Shown here one piece after another: positions 10,853 through 24,539 of a stretch of DNA of 64,000 bases (positions are counted from its first letter, which is position 1; each line of letters opens with the position of its first letter). The notes beneath the pieces were generated by a model, which saw only the letters and a list, made by a program, of their open reading frames with translations, was not told where the DNA came from and did no database searches. The DNA is taken from contig CAJNYU010001145.1 in the NCBI GenBank assembly GCA_905331475.1, positions 20,709-84,708 on the forward strand. Direction: 5' to 3'. Source of the DNA: Rotaria socialis. Its lineage: Eukaryota; Rotifera; Eurotatoria; Philodinida; Philodinidae. The position numbers and the translations under genes were made by a program.

Positions 10853-13800
10853 ATGCAAACCTTAACATATTGCGGACTAATACTTCTTATTGTTGCCAGT
10901 TGCTGCTTTTCAGTCCCAATCAAGCAATCCAATGGATGTGGTTATGAAGTGAGAATAACTGAAAAATGATTTGTTGACTATATTGATCATAATCTCCGTT
11001 TTCAGGCATGCAATTTAGGGGACCCAAATAAACTTAATGTTCACATCGTGCCGCATAGTCATGACGATGTGGGATGGCTGAAAACAGTCGATCAATATTA
11101 CTACGGAGGTGTGTAACTATATTTGGTATTATTGTTGTATTCTATGATTATGAACCAGACGATATTTTCTTACAAAGAAGAGTACTGAACAAAATGAAAT
11201 ATGCAACATATTTTTTATCTTTCGAGAAACACATGCACAACCCTCATGACAAATTTCATCATAAAAAGAGTAAAACAAACTGTATAGGTTGATGAAGTTT
11301 TCATATTAAAACAGAAGGTCACAACGTCTATACTGTGTATAGCAAGATTTTTATTTTCTTAGTCTTTTATAATTAAAAAACTAGATATTGGCTTGAACCG
11401 AATTGAAGATGATTGAAATATTTCCCATGAGAAAAATATCATGTTTCTTTTTCGTTAAGCTCGCAACGATATTCAACACGCGGGAGTACAGTATATACTA
11501 GATTCAGTAATGATGGCACTTGACGAAAATCCAGATCGACGTTTCATCTATGTTGAAATCGGCTTTTTCTGGCGTTGGTGGAATCAACAGGCAGATGATA
11601 TGAAAGCTAAAGTGAAACAGTTTGTCAATGATGGTAATTTCTATCCATTGACTTTTTCTTAATAATCTTTGTCACTTCTAAACAAAAAAGGTCGTCTCGA
11701 ATTTATTTCCGGTGGTTGGTGCATGAACGATGAAGCATCAACACATTACAATTCCATCATCGATCAACATAGTTTAGGAGCTGAATTTTTACGTGACAAT
11801 TTCGGTGATTGCGGTCGACCTAAAATCGGTTGGCAAATCGATCCATTCGGTCATTCACGTGAACAAGCTTCACTTTTTGCACAAGTAAATTCGTTTTCTT
11901 GTACAACCGTGTGAGCATGTTCAAAACAAACAAACGAATGTTTATTTTAGATGGGTTTCGATGGTTTATTTTTTGGCCGTGCTGATTATGAAGATCGCGC
12001 AACACGCAATAGAACAAAAACCATGGAAATGGTTTGGAAAGCAAGTGCTAATTTAAGTGAGCTTGAAATAGATGGCTATGTTTTTAGTTTCGATATATTT
12101 GCAAGACAAATTGAAAATCTATCTCAATTATAGATAATAAGGGTTGGTTGTTTACTGGTGTTTTACCTAATGGGTATGGTGCACCGAGTTCGTTCTGTTT
12201 TGATTACAGATGTTCAGATACTCCTATCATGGTCAGTATGAATTTTCGTGGATTTACTGTTTCTTTCGCTTCGGAAAAAAGAGTCATTTTCTGACATGCA
12301 GCTAATTTTATTATAGAATTTCTCGTTAAAACAAAACGAAGAACACGTTTTGATTATCTGTGAAGTGTGGCATAGCGCTTCGTAAAATATCTTCTTCTAA
12401 TTATTTCATGAAACTTCTTTTTTTTTGATAAATGTAGTACCTACCTCTTCCAAGCTTAGTTTGTAGCAAAATGGAGAAATATTATGTAAATCTGTACATT
12501 TATTTTTAGGATGATCCTCATTTTCAAGATTACAACGTCGACGAACGTGTTCGAACGTTCATTCAAACTGCTCATGATGAGGTTTGTGAGAGCTTATAAA
12601 TAGCGAACTGTGGTAAAGCACCGACCGTAAAACATTGCGTGACGTAGCTACTTGTTTGATTGGAAGGAAAAGAGAAGTATTTTTAATTTTCATTGCATCG
12701 AATTCATTAAATGAAGCGTATGAGAAAAAAACATTTATTTCAATGGCCTAGTTAGTTAGAACGGACGTAAATAGTGACTATACTCTTTCCTCGTCTATAG
12801 GCAGTTGGTTATACTACAAATCATATTATCATGACTTTTGGTGGTGATTTTCAATACGGAAATGCAAACGAAGGATTTAAAAATTTAGATAAATTGATGA
12901 AATATGTTAATGCTCAGGTAAATTTTTACAGTCCATGTTTCTTTCTGCCAAAATTAGCCATGGGTTTTATTTTTCATAAATATAAATTTAGCAAACGAAT
13001 GGTAGCAATGTGAATGTTTTCTATTCGACACCATCATGTTATTTATATGCTTTGAACCAAGTTGATCGTGCGTGGCCGTCAAAAACCGATGACTTTTTCC
13101 CATACGCTAGCAATCCGCATGGATTTTGGACAGGTTACTTTACATCACGAGCAGCTCTTAAACGTTATGAACGTCATTCGAATAATATTTTACAAGCTAC
13201 AAGACAACTTAACGCATTTGCTGATTTGAATTTACGAGATAGTATTTTCACTTTAAGTAAGAATATTTGATTTTTATATTTTGATTTGAAAGATTATGAA
13301 TCATAGGCGAAGCAATGGGCGTTGCTCAACATCATGATGCTGTTAGTGGAACAGAGAAACAAGCAGTTGCTTTTGACTATGCTCAACGATTGTCAGATGG
13401 TATTGCTGTTGCCGAAGTATGTTTAAATACTATCAGCTCGTATGTTCAATCAAGAAATCATTTACATAAGTGAATTAAACAATGAATTAATAGAATATAG
13501 TGCATTTAGTAAATTCAGCTTTTCAAGATATTAGAACAATTGAAAGAGTGCTTCTTGATGGTTGTTTTTTGAAAATTGAATGCTGATATTTAAAGTTACT
13601 GTCATGCTGAAAACTCTATATTTATTCTGTTTGATTAGAATGTCATGAATCAAGCCTATGCTAAACTTTTGCCTAAAGATAGTCAATCACCACCACCGGC
13701 CAGTCAATTTCTCTGTCAATTATCAAACATTAGTCAATGTTTACAAGTCGATGGACAAGATCGAGTAAAGATACAATGAGTTTTTTTGCTTTTTCTCTCC

Positions 13801-15757
13801 ATTTATTCTTTTTTTTTAAACAGTTTACATTGACACTTTGGAATCCAACAATTCATCCAGTTATGCAACATGTTCGTGTACCTGTTAGAACAGATTATAC
13901 TATTCGTGACCCAACCGGACAAACTATTTTTTCTGAAGTACTCTCAGAAGGAATTCTAGGAATTTTTTTCTACTATTTTCTTTTTCAGTTATTTCCAATT
14001 TCAGAGCCAACTTTGAATATTCCAGGTCGAACAAGTATTACACAAAAACAAATTATATTCAAAGCTAGTCTACCAGCTCTTGGTTTTAACACGTATTATT
14101 TCGAAACTAAACGTAAGAGTCTTTTGAATATTTTTGTTGTTGTCATAGAAAACAAAAGTTATCTATTTTTTCTTTTGAAAGCTGATTCAGTCACATCAGG
14201 AGAATCCAAGATAAAAATCACACACAATGAAGAATGTGTTTTACGAAATCAAGTATGATAGAAACAAAATAATCAAACAGTTTTCTATTGTTCGTTGTGC
14301 TATTATTTTAGAACCTTCAAGTCGATTTTGATGATCAAGGCAATCTACATCAAATTGTTAATCTAAAACAAAATATTACTGTATCATTTTTAAATCAAGG
14401 TTTCTATTGGTATCAAGGTACATTGACAAATTTGATAAGAAAATTAGAATTTTAACGAATTCTGTTTCTATTTAGGCTTTGCTGGTAATAATTCTCAGCC
14501 AGATTTTCAAGCATCTGGTGCTTATATCTTTCGACCAGTATCACCAACTGCACAACCAGTTAGTCAAGCACGTTCACTGTGAGTGGCTCTTTTATTATGT
14601 CGATTGTTTTCTTGTGATTTGGAATTTTTATTTAGTACATGCGTAAAAGCAGTAAGTGTACAAACAGCAGTTATTGTTTTCAATGATTGGACAAGTCAAG
14701 AGATCAGTTTGTATGATGAAGGAGAATTTGTCGAAGTTGAATGGACAGTTGGACCTATTCCAATCGATGATAATATGGGTAAAGAGATCATTATTCGCTA
14801 CGATACGGATATCAATAGTCAATCGAAATACTATACGGATGCAAATGGACGTGAAGTTCTTGAACGAACAAGGGACTATCGACCAACATGGAACTATACA
14901 GTTGTAGAAAATGTCAGTGGAAACTATTATCCAATCAATAGTCGAATATGGATCAAAGACCAAAATCGACAATTGACTGTTCTTACTGGTAAAAGAATAA
15001 AACTACTTTTATTTCGTTTTTTTATCAAAGAAGAGCAAACTTTTAATCTTGTTATTTTTGTAGATCGATCAGAAGGTGGCGGTAGTATTCTTGATGGTTC
15101 TATTGAGGTCATGGTGCATCGACGCCTTCTTTACGATGATAGACTTGGTGTTGGTGAGCCTTTGAACGAAGTTGCATATGGAGAAGGTCTTGTTGTACGT
15201 GGTCAACATTTTCTTATTGTTGAGTCGCCAACAGCAAGTGCGCGTTTTCATCGTATTGGTTCTCAACGTTTATACATGCATCCGATTGTTACATTTTCAT
15301 TGACTGATCAAGAATACGTTAATTATTCAGCTGCCTATCGTCAAACATGGTCGGCATTAACAGATACATTGCCATTAAATATTCATCTATTAACATTCGA
15401 ACAGTTAGGACAAAAAAATTATCTAGTTCGTGTTGAACATTATTTTGAATTATTTGAAGATGATACGTATTCCCAACCAGTAGCATTCGATTTACAATTA
15501 ATATTTAAATCGCTAGGAGTAATTAATAGTACAGTTGAATTAACGCTCGGTGCAAATTTACCATTAGCTGAGTTACAACGACTGGAGTGGTTAACGGGTG
15601 ATAAGGAATCATCTCGTATGGCTGTTTCGAGTATGTTGTGTATAGAAGAAGTCATTTTATGATACGAGATTTGTTTTTAGAAGAAGCATCATTGGAAGGT
15701 ACAACTATTAGACTTACACCGATGCAAATTCGAACATTCGAAGTCACTGTGACATAG
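10853..15757 (+). CDS. MAN2B1: Lysosomal alpha-mannosidase (GH38), tandem copy 2
   Basis: Second full gene of the cluster: 991 aa in 19 exons at 10853-10948, 11006-11108, 11460-11633, 11691-11884, 11951-12056, 12134-12231, 12510-12581, 12801-12917, 12992-13256, 13307-13416, 13639-13764, 13824-13937, 13989-14112, 14182-14252, 14312-14417, 14476-14578, 14636-14988, 15064-15630, 15681-15757. Seventeen exon lengths match copy 1 exactly; exons 1 and 14 differ by one codon each. A signal peptide (about residues 1-21) precedes HSHDDVGW (ligands H51, D53), [10 protein letters not shown] (nucleophile D175) and [11 protein letters not shown] (H418), so it should be active in the lysosome. Most introns no longer align with copy 1, but introns 3 and 17 and their neighbouring exons are nearly identical, a sign of gene conversion. 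Confidence 0.94.
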
Positions 15758-15901
15758 ATGACTGCTAGAAAAGCATGTCTATCGAATATGGCTTAACAAC
15801 GCTCGTCGTGTTTCCCTTATTTAGGACATATATTTATTTTTTCAATTTTGATTTTGTCTTCTTAAATTTTTTATTCAAAATCAACAAAGTAAACAAGTTT
15901 A

Positions 15902-15907
15902 AATAAA
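15902..15907 (+). promoter_or_regulatory. Poly(A) signal AATAAA of mannosidase copy 2
   Basis: AATAAA lies 145 bp after the TAG stop (15755-15757), on the coding strand. No nearer canonical signal was seen. Confidence 0.45.
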
Positions 15908-16489
15908 TTGAAGTGTTTTTATTTGAGATAAAGAGCTATTTTGAGGGTGAAGATGTTGTTCGTACTGCAATTCGTACTCATACGTTTATCGAAGTTAATA
16001 GAAAGCTGCTGAAATTCTACGAGTCTCTAAAATTTTCTTCGTCACACATTATCTTAACTGTTTATGTTAAGAAGTCATCAAGAGACATTCGATCAGTAGC
16101 TTGGTGGTAGCTGAACAATTAGTTTGGCTGCATGGCAAAAGAGTACGCTATCAATATTTAGATGTGAATATGAAGTGGATCAAAAAACAACTTTTTTTGA
16201 GTTCATTTATTCTTTTTCTCTTATCAAGTTTAAGTTTGATGGTGTAGAATTACCTGTCGGTATATCAAAAAATATATTCTTAGAATAAATGAAATATTAA
16301 TAATATATATGTTTTCCAAAGTTTTAGAAAGTATGTCAAACGCATTTCCACGTTTGATTTTTTAAAATACTGTTCCCTACGCTACAAATCCTATCATGTT
16401 GGTAATGTCTACTGTGTTCAATTTAACGATGTAAAAGAATATTTTTACAAATCAGACAAATTATATTAACACACAACTGTCATCATTGC

Positions 16490-16947
16490 CTGAAAAATAG
16501 AGGCATGCGGTTTCACAAAATTACCCGGAACCGGAACCGCGGTCCGTTACGGTTTCCAATCATTTCAAAACAGTGGTTCCTGTTTGGTTCCGAAAATTAT
16601 TATACGGAACCGTGGAATCGTTTACCTACCGAAGTGTGGTTATGATATACAATATGCAGGATATTGACCATGCTTGTTGACCACAAAATTTGTATCTTCG
16701 CCTCAAGATCAGTATAGAATCACGTCTGACATGAGTTGCGAATCGTTTCTTTTTCAATAGTAGCTTGACAAAAACCTTCATGCAAGCGATTATATAAAAG
16801 AAACGGTTTCACGGTTCCTTTAGCGGTTCCCGAGTAATTTTTTCTACGGTTCCGGTTCGGATTCAATTCTCAAAAACTTTTCAAAGGCCGATTCCCGTTC
16901 GATTTCCGGTTCAATATTTTGTGGAGCCGCAGACCTCTACTGAAAAG
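16490..16947. mobile_element. hAT-like non-autonomous DNA transposon (MITE)
   Basis: The ends at 16498 (TAGAGGCATGCGGTTTCAC) and 16939 (complement reads TAGAGGTCTGCGGCTCCAC) form terminal inverted repeats that continue over about 40 bp with mismatches. Flanking 8-mers are CTGAAAAA (16490-16497) and CTGAAAAG (16940-16947), a 7/8 match as expected for the 8-bp target duplication of hAT elements. The 442-bp interior is rich in GGAACCG repeats in both orientations and has no transposase frame. Assignment to hAT rests on duplication length and terminal shape. Confidence 0.72.
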
Positions 16948-18842
16948 GTTTACAAATACGACTCTCGTTTTATTAAAAAAAAACAATTTAGTAATTAAGC
17001 TACTAGTGATAATATGAATGTGTTCTATTTAGTGAAATTTCATTATTTATATTCTTCAAAGAAATTTGAGTATGCATGAAAAACAAAATAAGATCACTTT
17101 ATTTCTGTATAATTATCATTTTGATAGATTTTAGGCAAATTTTTTGACATCACATAGGCTACCAGACAGCTAAATGCATGAGAAGACATTTTTTATTCTT
17201 GTTTTGAAATGAAAATTCTACTTAAAAGTTATGTTTTTGGAACCATCATGAAAGAGAATCTAATGAGTGCTATTCAACACATCATAATACAATCCAAAAA
17301 CAAGATATAAACAACGATCATGCGTAACTATCGTCTGACTTTATTATTGTTGCAGAGATGAATCAACCAATGCGAGCTTTTTGGATAATAAGGATAAAAT
17401 AGAGTACTGTATTCTTTATCTAATTCGCACGCCTTCACGTGGAAAATATTGTTATCTTTCGTGTTTGCCGGCGCGTTCAATTTAGCAGAAAAATTTCTTC
17501 TGTTTAGCTAATTTGAAATCCGATGACATTAGAACCTACTCGTTTTACTTTTAACTGTAAATTAACTGTTCTAATCCAACTTATATTCTCATTGGCAACC
17601 GATGCGAGTATCTATTTTAAGCACTAAACATATTCAATGCTGCTCCATCGAAGAGTTACATTACTTTCATCGCATTTATGTTCTTTTGATTTCTATTGAA
17701 TCGTTCATTTCAACCAGCTGAAAGTCAACAACACATTGATTTATCTCATCATTAGAATAGACTTATCATCAATACTAATAGAATTTTCATTCAACACGGC
17801 CATCTGTCTTCCGATAAGTGTCGAAAAATTAATCGTGAACATTTTAGATTTATTAATGCATTCATGTCTTGAATTGAACAAAGAAAATTTCCCGTCGAAA
17901 TACAACTGCATCAAATTAGTTGGTTTTTACAGACAGTTTAATAGCGCTTAGCTTGAATGCTAGCTGCTTTCAAGGAGAAAATAATCTTACCTGTTTTCTG
18001 ATATTTATAATTAACAATAGAAGGCATATTTTGTCAGATAGGAGAGTGAAGTAGAAAAATGCAAGATTAAAGCAGCATTTCTCATCTGTATTAACACATA
18101 TACTTAGATAGAATGTAATGATCTAATCAAGAAAATACATATTTTCAAGTTTTAAAAATAACTTTTCAGTAGAAAATCATCACCTTTTTGTTTTTGAAAG
18201 AAAAATTGCCTGTCCTAAAAATATCAGGCTCAATTTTTCACAACCGATGAATGTCGAACTTTTTTTTTTACTGCATATACAGTTCACAGCGATTGAATAC
18301 GCTAAACTTAGAATGGGAAAGGAAATGGAATCATTCAGCCTTTATTGATAATGGATAATAGGCCTGATCGTTAGAAAATACCATTCATCTGTAAATCCTG
18401 ATAATCTTCTGTACAACGATTGATGTAAAATAATTACTTGAGATTTCATATGTAGTTGATCAACTTAAAACGTGCTTGGCAAAGATATATAAAGAAAAAC
18501 TTTTTTTTTCCTTTTGAATCTTTGATATTTCGTCACAAGTAAAAAGGAACTGCTCATGAATGCAATGTATCAGCACCAAGTTAAAAAACTGCACTAAGTT
18601 TTCTTTATCATTGAGGTTTTTCTGTTCATAATTCACAATCCGAATTTCAAATATCCGATGCATTTCTCTATTAGCATCCAATGCATTTTACCAGCTTCTC
18701 AAACAAGTCTGACGTAAACGTTTTTCTTTTTTGAACACGCAGACTTATTCGTTAAGTCACTTAGTCTCTATCTATTAAAGAGATAAAATCCTCAAACAAT
18801 AGTATTGATTTTAATCAAATTGCGCAAGTCAATAAATAAATA
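16948..18842. other. Gene-free stretch between the MITE and the mannosidase relic
   Basis: AT-rich sequence with short unrelated open frames. Exons 1-16 of the decayed third mannosidase would be expected here, but I could not align any of them by eye. Confidence 0.4.
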
Positions 18843-20090
18843 GAGTTGAATAGACCGTTGGTTCTATTCTAATTGATGAAAACGCTCATAAACAAAATAA
18901 TTATTCTTTATAATACTAATATTAGAAATCAATCACAATACTGTAGGGATGCAAATGAACTTTGAGCTCATGAAAGAAAAAGATATTATCAATTTGCATT
19001 GAATGAAACCTCTCATTACGTAGTGACTAGGAATTATTGTCCAATCAACAGTCTAATATATATTTATATATTAAAGATCAACGTCTACAAATTACTATTT
19101 CTACTATTCAGAAGAAATTACTCTGTTCTATAATATTAAGTTAGAGTAGTTAATTATTGTTCAAACCGATCGCGTGAGAATATCTATGTCCGGTGCTGAT
19201 TATGAGCCTTGAATATGTAAGACTAAAGCTACATATTAAAAACTCGTCTTTATTCTCTATCCGAACATAACAACTAGTTGCCCTTAAACGATTCAAGCTC
19301 ACAAAATCGATCAGGAAACTGGGCACATTTAAGCTAGGCACGAAAGTTATTAATAAAACGCACTGGCAAATAATATTTTATTAATTCTAAGCGCATCTTG
19401 TATACTTTTTGAACTTTTTGAAAAAATGATTCTGATGCTTTTTATTTTATAATATGTTTTCACTCTTTGCCATCTAGAAAAGTGTCGGATGACAGGAGAA
19501 CTCACAGAATCAATTAGAAAGACATATTCCTTTTGCTTGTTTTTTTTCATTTCTCCATTTATATATTGGTTAAAATAATGCAAATTAATAATTATGGTTC
19601 ATTTCCTTAACGTGAAATATCGGGCGCACGGTTTTTTGGACGATGAATATAATTGTATTTATTCAACTTTCTAAACCGCTCTTTTTTATCGTCGAAACTA
19701 TTGTTAACTGCAAGACGATGCGTATAGCGTTGTATGCGAACATTTAAATGCAACTACACTGATTGAGGGTCGTGTTATTCACGAATGACATTATTCATTA
19801 GCTAAACAAATCTATGGTAGCAATTCAACTGCTTATAATCACACATAGTTAACATTAACAGATACATTCAGATTAAATATTCATCTTCTATGAGTAGTTA
19901 TTAAATAAATTGGAAGCCAAAAGATCACTTCGTTCGGATCGAATTATTTAAAGACGATAGACGCTTTTTAGCGAGTTAAATTTGATTTGCAATTATGAGT
20001 TTAATCGATAGAGACAATTAATAATAACACTCAATTATCAATTAGTGACAAATTGACAACTATCTAATATACGTATAATTGTTACATACA
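18843..20090 (+). pseudogene. MAN2B1: Decayed third alpha-mannosidase copy (exon 17 and 18 relics)
   Basis: Positions about 18843-19118 align with exon 17 of the intact genes: the order GTTGAAT, GATGCAAATG, GGAATTATTGTCCAATCAA and AAAGATCAACGTCTACAAATT mirrors it throughout. Positions about 19690-20090 align with exon 18, including AACATTAACAGATACATT and TTAAATATTCATCTTCTA. The relic has in-frame stops (the Trp codon after GTTGAA is TAG, with further TGA and TAG), frame-shifting indels, a deletion of roughly 100 bp inside exon 18, and about 570 bp in place of the 74-bp intron 17. It is in the same orientation as the two intact genes, so the cluster once had at least three members. Nothing suggests that it still makes protein. 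Confidence 0.8.
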
Positions 20091-20402
20091 TTCGATGAGA
20101 ATAACGAACGATCTTAAATGGAAATTCTTCGGTAAAAACGAAAAAATATGTTCGTTTTAAGACGTTTTGTTTTTCAGAAAGAAGACTACTATAAGATGCA
20201 ATCGAAAATTTTTATTATTTTTCTATTTACGAGAACTTCACTGCGAATCTGTAAATTTTTTATTATATATATATCAAAGAAAACATGAATAAATACATGT
20301 GCACTCATTTATCTGAGTAAATCGAAACAAGAAGAAAGAAAGAAAACAACGGTCAGAACAAAAAGAATACAAACTTTAAGTTACACCTTCGAATTTTTTG
20401 TT

Positions 20403-20914
20403 TTAATGCGGATCAATATTTCGAATGAAAATAACAAGACCAAGAGCCAAATAAATAAATAGTGCAATCACATACGTTGCCAAAGACCAAGATAATGAAC
20501 GCCGTGAATATATTAATGCTTGTTCAAAATATTCTTTACGCTCACAATGTAAAGATTTAGCAGCATAAAAAACGGCAACAACACCTGAATTAAATATATA
20601 ATTTGAAACATGTTGATTAACTAATTTTCACCTACCGGTAACGAAGAATAGTAAGGTTGCAAAAATTGCACAAACAAGATGTCGTCTAGGATGAGCTTTT
20701 TTATACGTATATGCTTGAAATGGACTGCGCTCTACTACGTCTATGCAGATTTTTTAATAGCAAAAATTCATCATTTAGAAGAGAGAAAAAACATTTTATT
20801 ACCAATTGTTGTGTCACCTCGTTCACCAACCAAGGACGGGCCGGATGTTGACCATCGACATGGAGATAATTTTTGATGCGTATGAAGAGCGGAACATGCT
20901 CTTGATGAAAACAT
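20403..20914 (-). CDS. CD225/dispanin-like small membrane protein
   Basis: Three exons on the minus strand, 20818-20914, 20636-20740 and 20403-20584, with phase-consistent GT-AG introns, encode 127 aa. The first part (about residues 1-45) is polar. A hydrophobic segment around LVCAIFATLLFFVTGVVAVF leads into a loop with AAKSLHCERKEYFEQALIYS and RRSL, followed by a second helix (ATYVIALFIYLALGLVIFI) and a short tail ending IDPH. This two-helix plan with a Y-x-x-K loop, an alanine and Ser-Arg before helix 2 is that of the CD225/dispanin family (IFITM, PRRT, SYNDIG). Family members sit in plasma or endosomal membranes; the role here is unknown. The family call is from pattern only. The first exon is the least certain part because it has no recognisable domain. 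Confidence 0.66.
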
Positions 20915-22380
20915 AATTAATATTAACAAATTTTTACAATGAGGATTTCATTTCTATAAATAGTAGATTTTGTTTCCTTCGTTATTAGTAATAAAGTAAA
21001 TCTTCGTATTTGCAATGGGATCAAGAAAGGTGACATCTTACTATAAAAAAATGAAACACATAATCAAGAAAACTTCAGCAGCGTTTTTCTTTCTTTGTGC
21101 TCATCAATAAGTACCTATGGTTACTACACACATTCTATTTTTGAACTAAAGAAGATAAACTCCTGTTTTAATATAATATAGAATGGTAACTATTGAACTA
21201 TGTTTAGTGAACTATCTTATTTTTGATCCGCTTAACAAAAAGCAAAAGCAAGCTCATAATGTACAATCTCAATCTAAATAATTCTTGTTAATCATAAATT
21301 ACCTTAAGAAACGCCTGTCAACTTCGTCAAAGACGTTGCCGTTATATTCAATATATACATAACGCCAAATCAAATGAAAATTTTCATTCATTATTTGTTT
21401 AAATACTGACAATGGAGTAGTGCTATAAAATAAAAAGAAGGAGAAGTCATACTGAGAATGACATACGGAAGTCGTTCGTTCGCTTGCGTGTGATGATCAC
21501 AATCAATTATTCTATATGAGAGTATGTGCGCACCAAAGTGATAAAGTATGAAACAGAAGAATGTGACAGTCAAAAAACACAAAAGGAAGAATTGACTTAG
21601 CCAGATTAATTACAAGAGCGTGCAGAGAGCTCCTCATCGTAAATAAAAGCACCTTTTTATATTGGTAATTGAGAGAAGGTTTGTTTTAATTTCTAACTGT
21701 CAATTATCAAAGAAATTTTACAAAAACTAGTAAAGATGAATATTTCAGTATTCAAAGTTTATATCGAGTATCGCTCTAGATTATAAATTAATGATAAAAT
21801 TCTCTACTGCGTGCTTTGATATACACTTTCAGCTATAAGCATATGAGACCTACGAAGCGCTTTTTATAGTCAGAAATCCCTTAGTGTAAATAAGCAATGA
21901 ATCTATTTAATCAAAAGCTGTTCGTTGGCATAGGACCAGAAGTTTTTATGTTGATAACTCAACCTGTGATAACGATAGATAAATAAGATCTTGTTATTAT
22001 TACCATGATGTGATCGCTTACGAGAGAAATGGAAATGCTGTTTTATTTTATCTTATCTTAAATAGTATAATTATTAACCACGATGATATCGCCAATTTCT
22101 TTTCTTTCTCTTTGTATTCTAGAATCGAAAAAGAAACTTTACACTTACTCACATATATTTATACCGCCAGGTTTCGCTAATAATCGAGCATTCTAAAGAA
22201 ATAAAATACCTTACTCCTCCTTGTGAATGGCAATAATAGTATTCAAGAGTTTGTTGTCATTCTTTATAGAATGAGTGTATTCATATATGAGAAAATAAGA
22301 TGCACAATCTACAATCTACTGCTGTTGTTTTCTTTTCCTTGTAATCTTTACTAGTTAATGATATTTTCTTTTTCTCTCCT

Positions 22381-22415
<35 letters not shown>

Positions 22416-24377
22416 TTATTTTCCCCTCCTCTACTACTCAAGATGAACGCAAACGATAAAAGTGAATAATGACGACACGTGTATATATTTCTCTTGCACA
22501 GCTAAAACCATCATCGTCATATATTAGTATAAGTTTGTTCTTTGCCTTTTTACTATCTTGCTTTGACAGTGCTGGTAGCATACCAAGAGACTCTAGAACG
22601 TCAGTAGTCTGATGTTAATATATCAGTGAAGCCGAAGAAAAAATAGAACAGAGCTGATGATGCAAAATAAGAGGAAAGGGAAAAGAAAATCTGATGAGGT
22701 TCGCGTGTATGAACGCACAACAAGTTAGTATCATATTGTGCTCATAAATCAGCAGACATGGAAAGTCCTGCATCAAGGCAACATACAAATATATATATAT
22801 ATCGATCGCTCATGAACATCTATGGATAAGAGAAAATAGACACGAACTTGATTCCCAAAAGATTCGCTTCAACAAACAGCACGACTCGAACGAGACGAGG
22901 ATCAAAAGTAAACGATTTATCGTATCAATTGGTATCAGCAGAGTATATGACGATGCTCGACATATGCTTGAAACTAAATGAATCTTTTATTTTTATCCTT
23001 TTTCCATATTTGAGAAGTAGGCTAAAACAAAAGTTTGTTTTTTGTTTGTGGTGATGCTGGCTTGAAAAGGATTCCTACGCATAGATTCGTGATCTATTTC
23101 TTTCCTTTTCTGGCCTCAATGGAGCAAAACCATGCTTTGGAATGTGTTTGAAATATATTGATATACTTATTAGATGAATCAGTGATTTTTTTTACTGTTT
23201 AACAAAGTGAAAAATACTAAATCGAACTGACCCGTTTTTATCGAATATAAAATTTTGCATAGGGATGAGTGATTATTTTCGATTTTTATTTTAATTGATC
23301 TAGATAAATTATAATTCAATGAGCAGAAGTTATATCATATAAGCGACAAATTATTCTGCCAAATATTTCTATAAATAACGACTAAAATATACATTGCATT
23401 TATACGGATTCTGAAACAGCCATTTTTGCCTCGAGCTATTCATTTAATTGGGTCTGATTTTTTTAGACTGAAATCATAGATAAACGTAATTTAGCATCAC
23501 CTTTCATAATATCATTAATGGGAGATGTGTGGCATTAAAATAGTAAATGTTCGATTGCAATGGAATATAGTTTTAAATATCTTACTGATAGCAAGATTAC
23601 AACTAGAGGGATTCAAGGGTCTCTTTTAACGATTTTTGTACTCGTTCTTAATCTATACAGATAGATATTAGACACTATGAATTGATCCGATGCTAAGAAG
23701 AAGTAAAAGCAAAGGGAAGGCTTGCACCATATGGAAATCTTTCTAGGCCGATGTTTTGGCGTTTGACAGATTTAATTCGAGTTTGCTTGATGAATGTCAA
23801 CATATCATCAATTACTCATTATATAAGTTACGAATATTCGAAAATATATAATTTCTCTAAATAATTGTGGCTTGATTCTTATATGAAAGAGTGCAATACG
23901 AAGATCAAAATAAATTGATCGTAGGAAGATTGTGTCGAATAAAAATATGACGCAGCTAATCTAATGGAAATTAACATAAATTGTAGATTCTAGTTAATAT
24001 TCTAACGATATTCAATATTGATTTATATGTTGATTGATGACGAACAAAGAAACCGATGAACTCCGTCTTTTGTTTTGGTTTTAAATATCCGATAATAAGA
24101 TTCATATTTTTCTTTCTTTGAATTGAAATAACATGTTTTTATTGAACTATCACATTTATTTCTGACATCCAGCTTAACAAAGTTTCGTTCGTATATGTTT
24201 TAGTCAAACAAAAAACAACAGCAACAAATGATTAATCAGAAAATAAAATAAAAGTTAGTTCTTGCCAGAAAAATTCGTCGCCGATGAATTCTAAATTTCC
24301 AAGCAAACAGAAAAAAAGAAATGGAATTTTCAAGAAAATAAATTTCGAACTTTTTTCTTACCATTATTGTTAAAAAC
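20915..24377. other. Gene-poor stretch with simple repeats
   Basis: About 3.5 kb without a supported gene. It holds a CT microsatellite (22374-22417), a short AT run near 22787-22802 and a GAT/GAC-rich tract at about 24402-24442. That last tract may be coding on the minus strand as an alternative final exon of the neighbouring transporter. Confidence 0.5.
22374..22417. repeat. CT dinucleotide microsatellite
   Basis: A nearly uninterrupted run of CT units, with TTTC interruptions towards its right end. Confidence 0.9.
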
Positions 24378-24539
24378 TTATTGATACTCGTCGTAGTAGC
24401 TGTTGATGATGACGAGAATGATGATGATGATGACGACGATGATAAAACTAAATAAAAGCAGAGCAGCTAAAACCATTTGTCTATCTACTGAAGTTGCTTC
24501 TGTCTCTTGTGTGGGGAAACGAAATCACATAGATAACTT

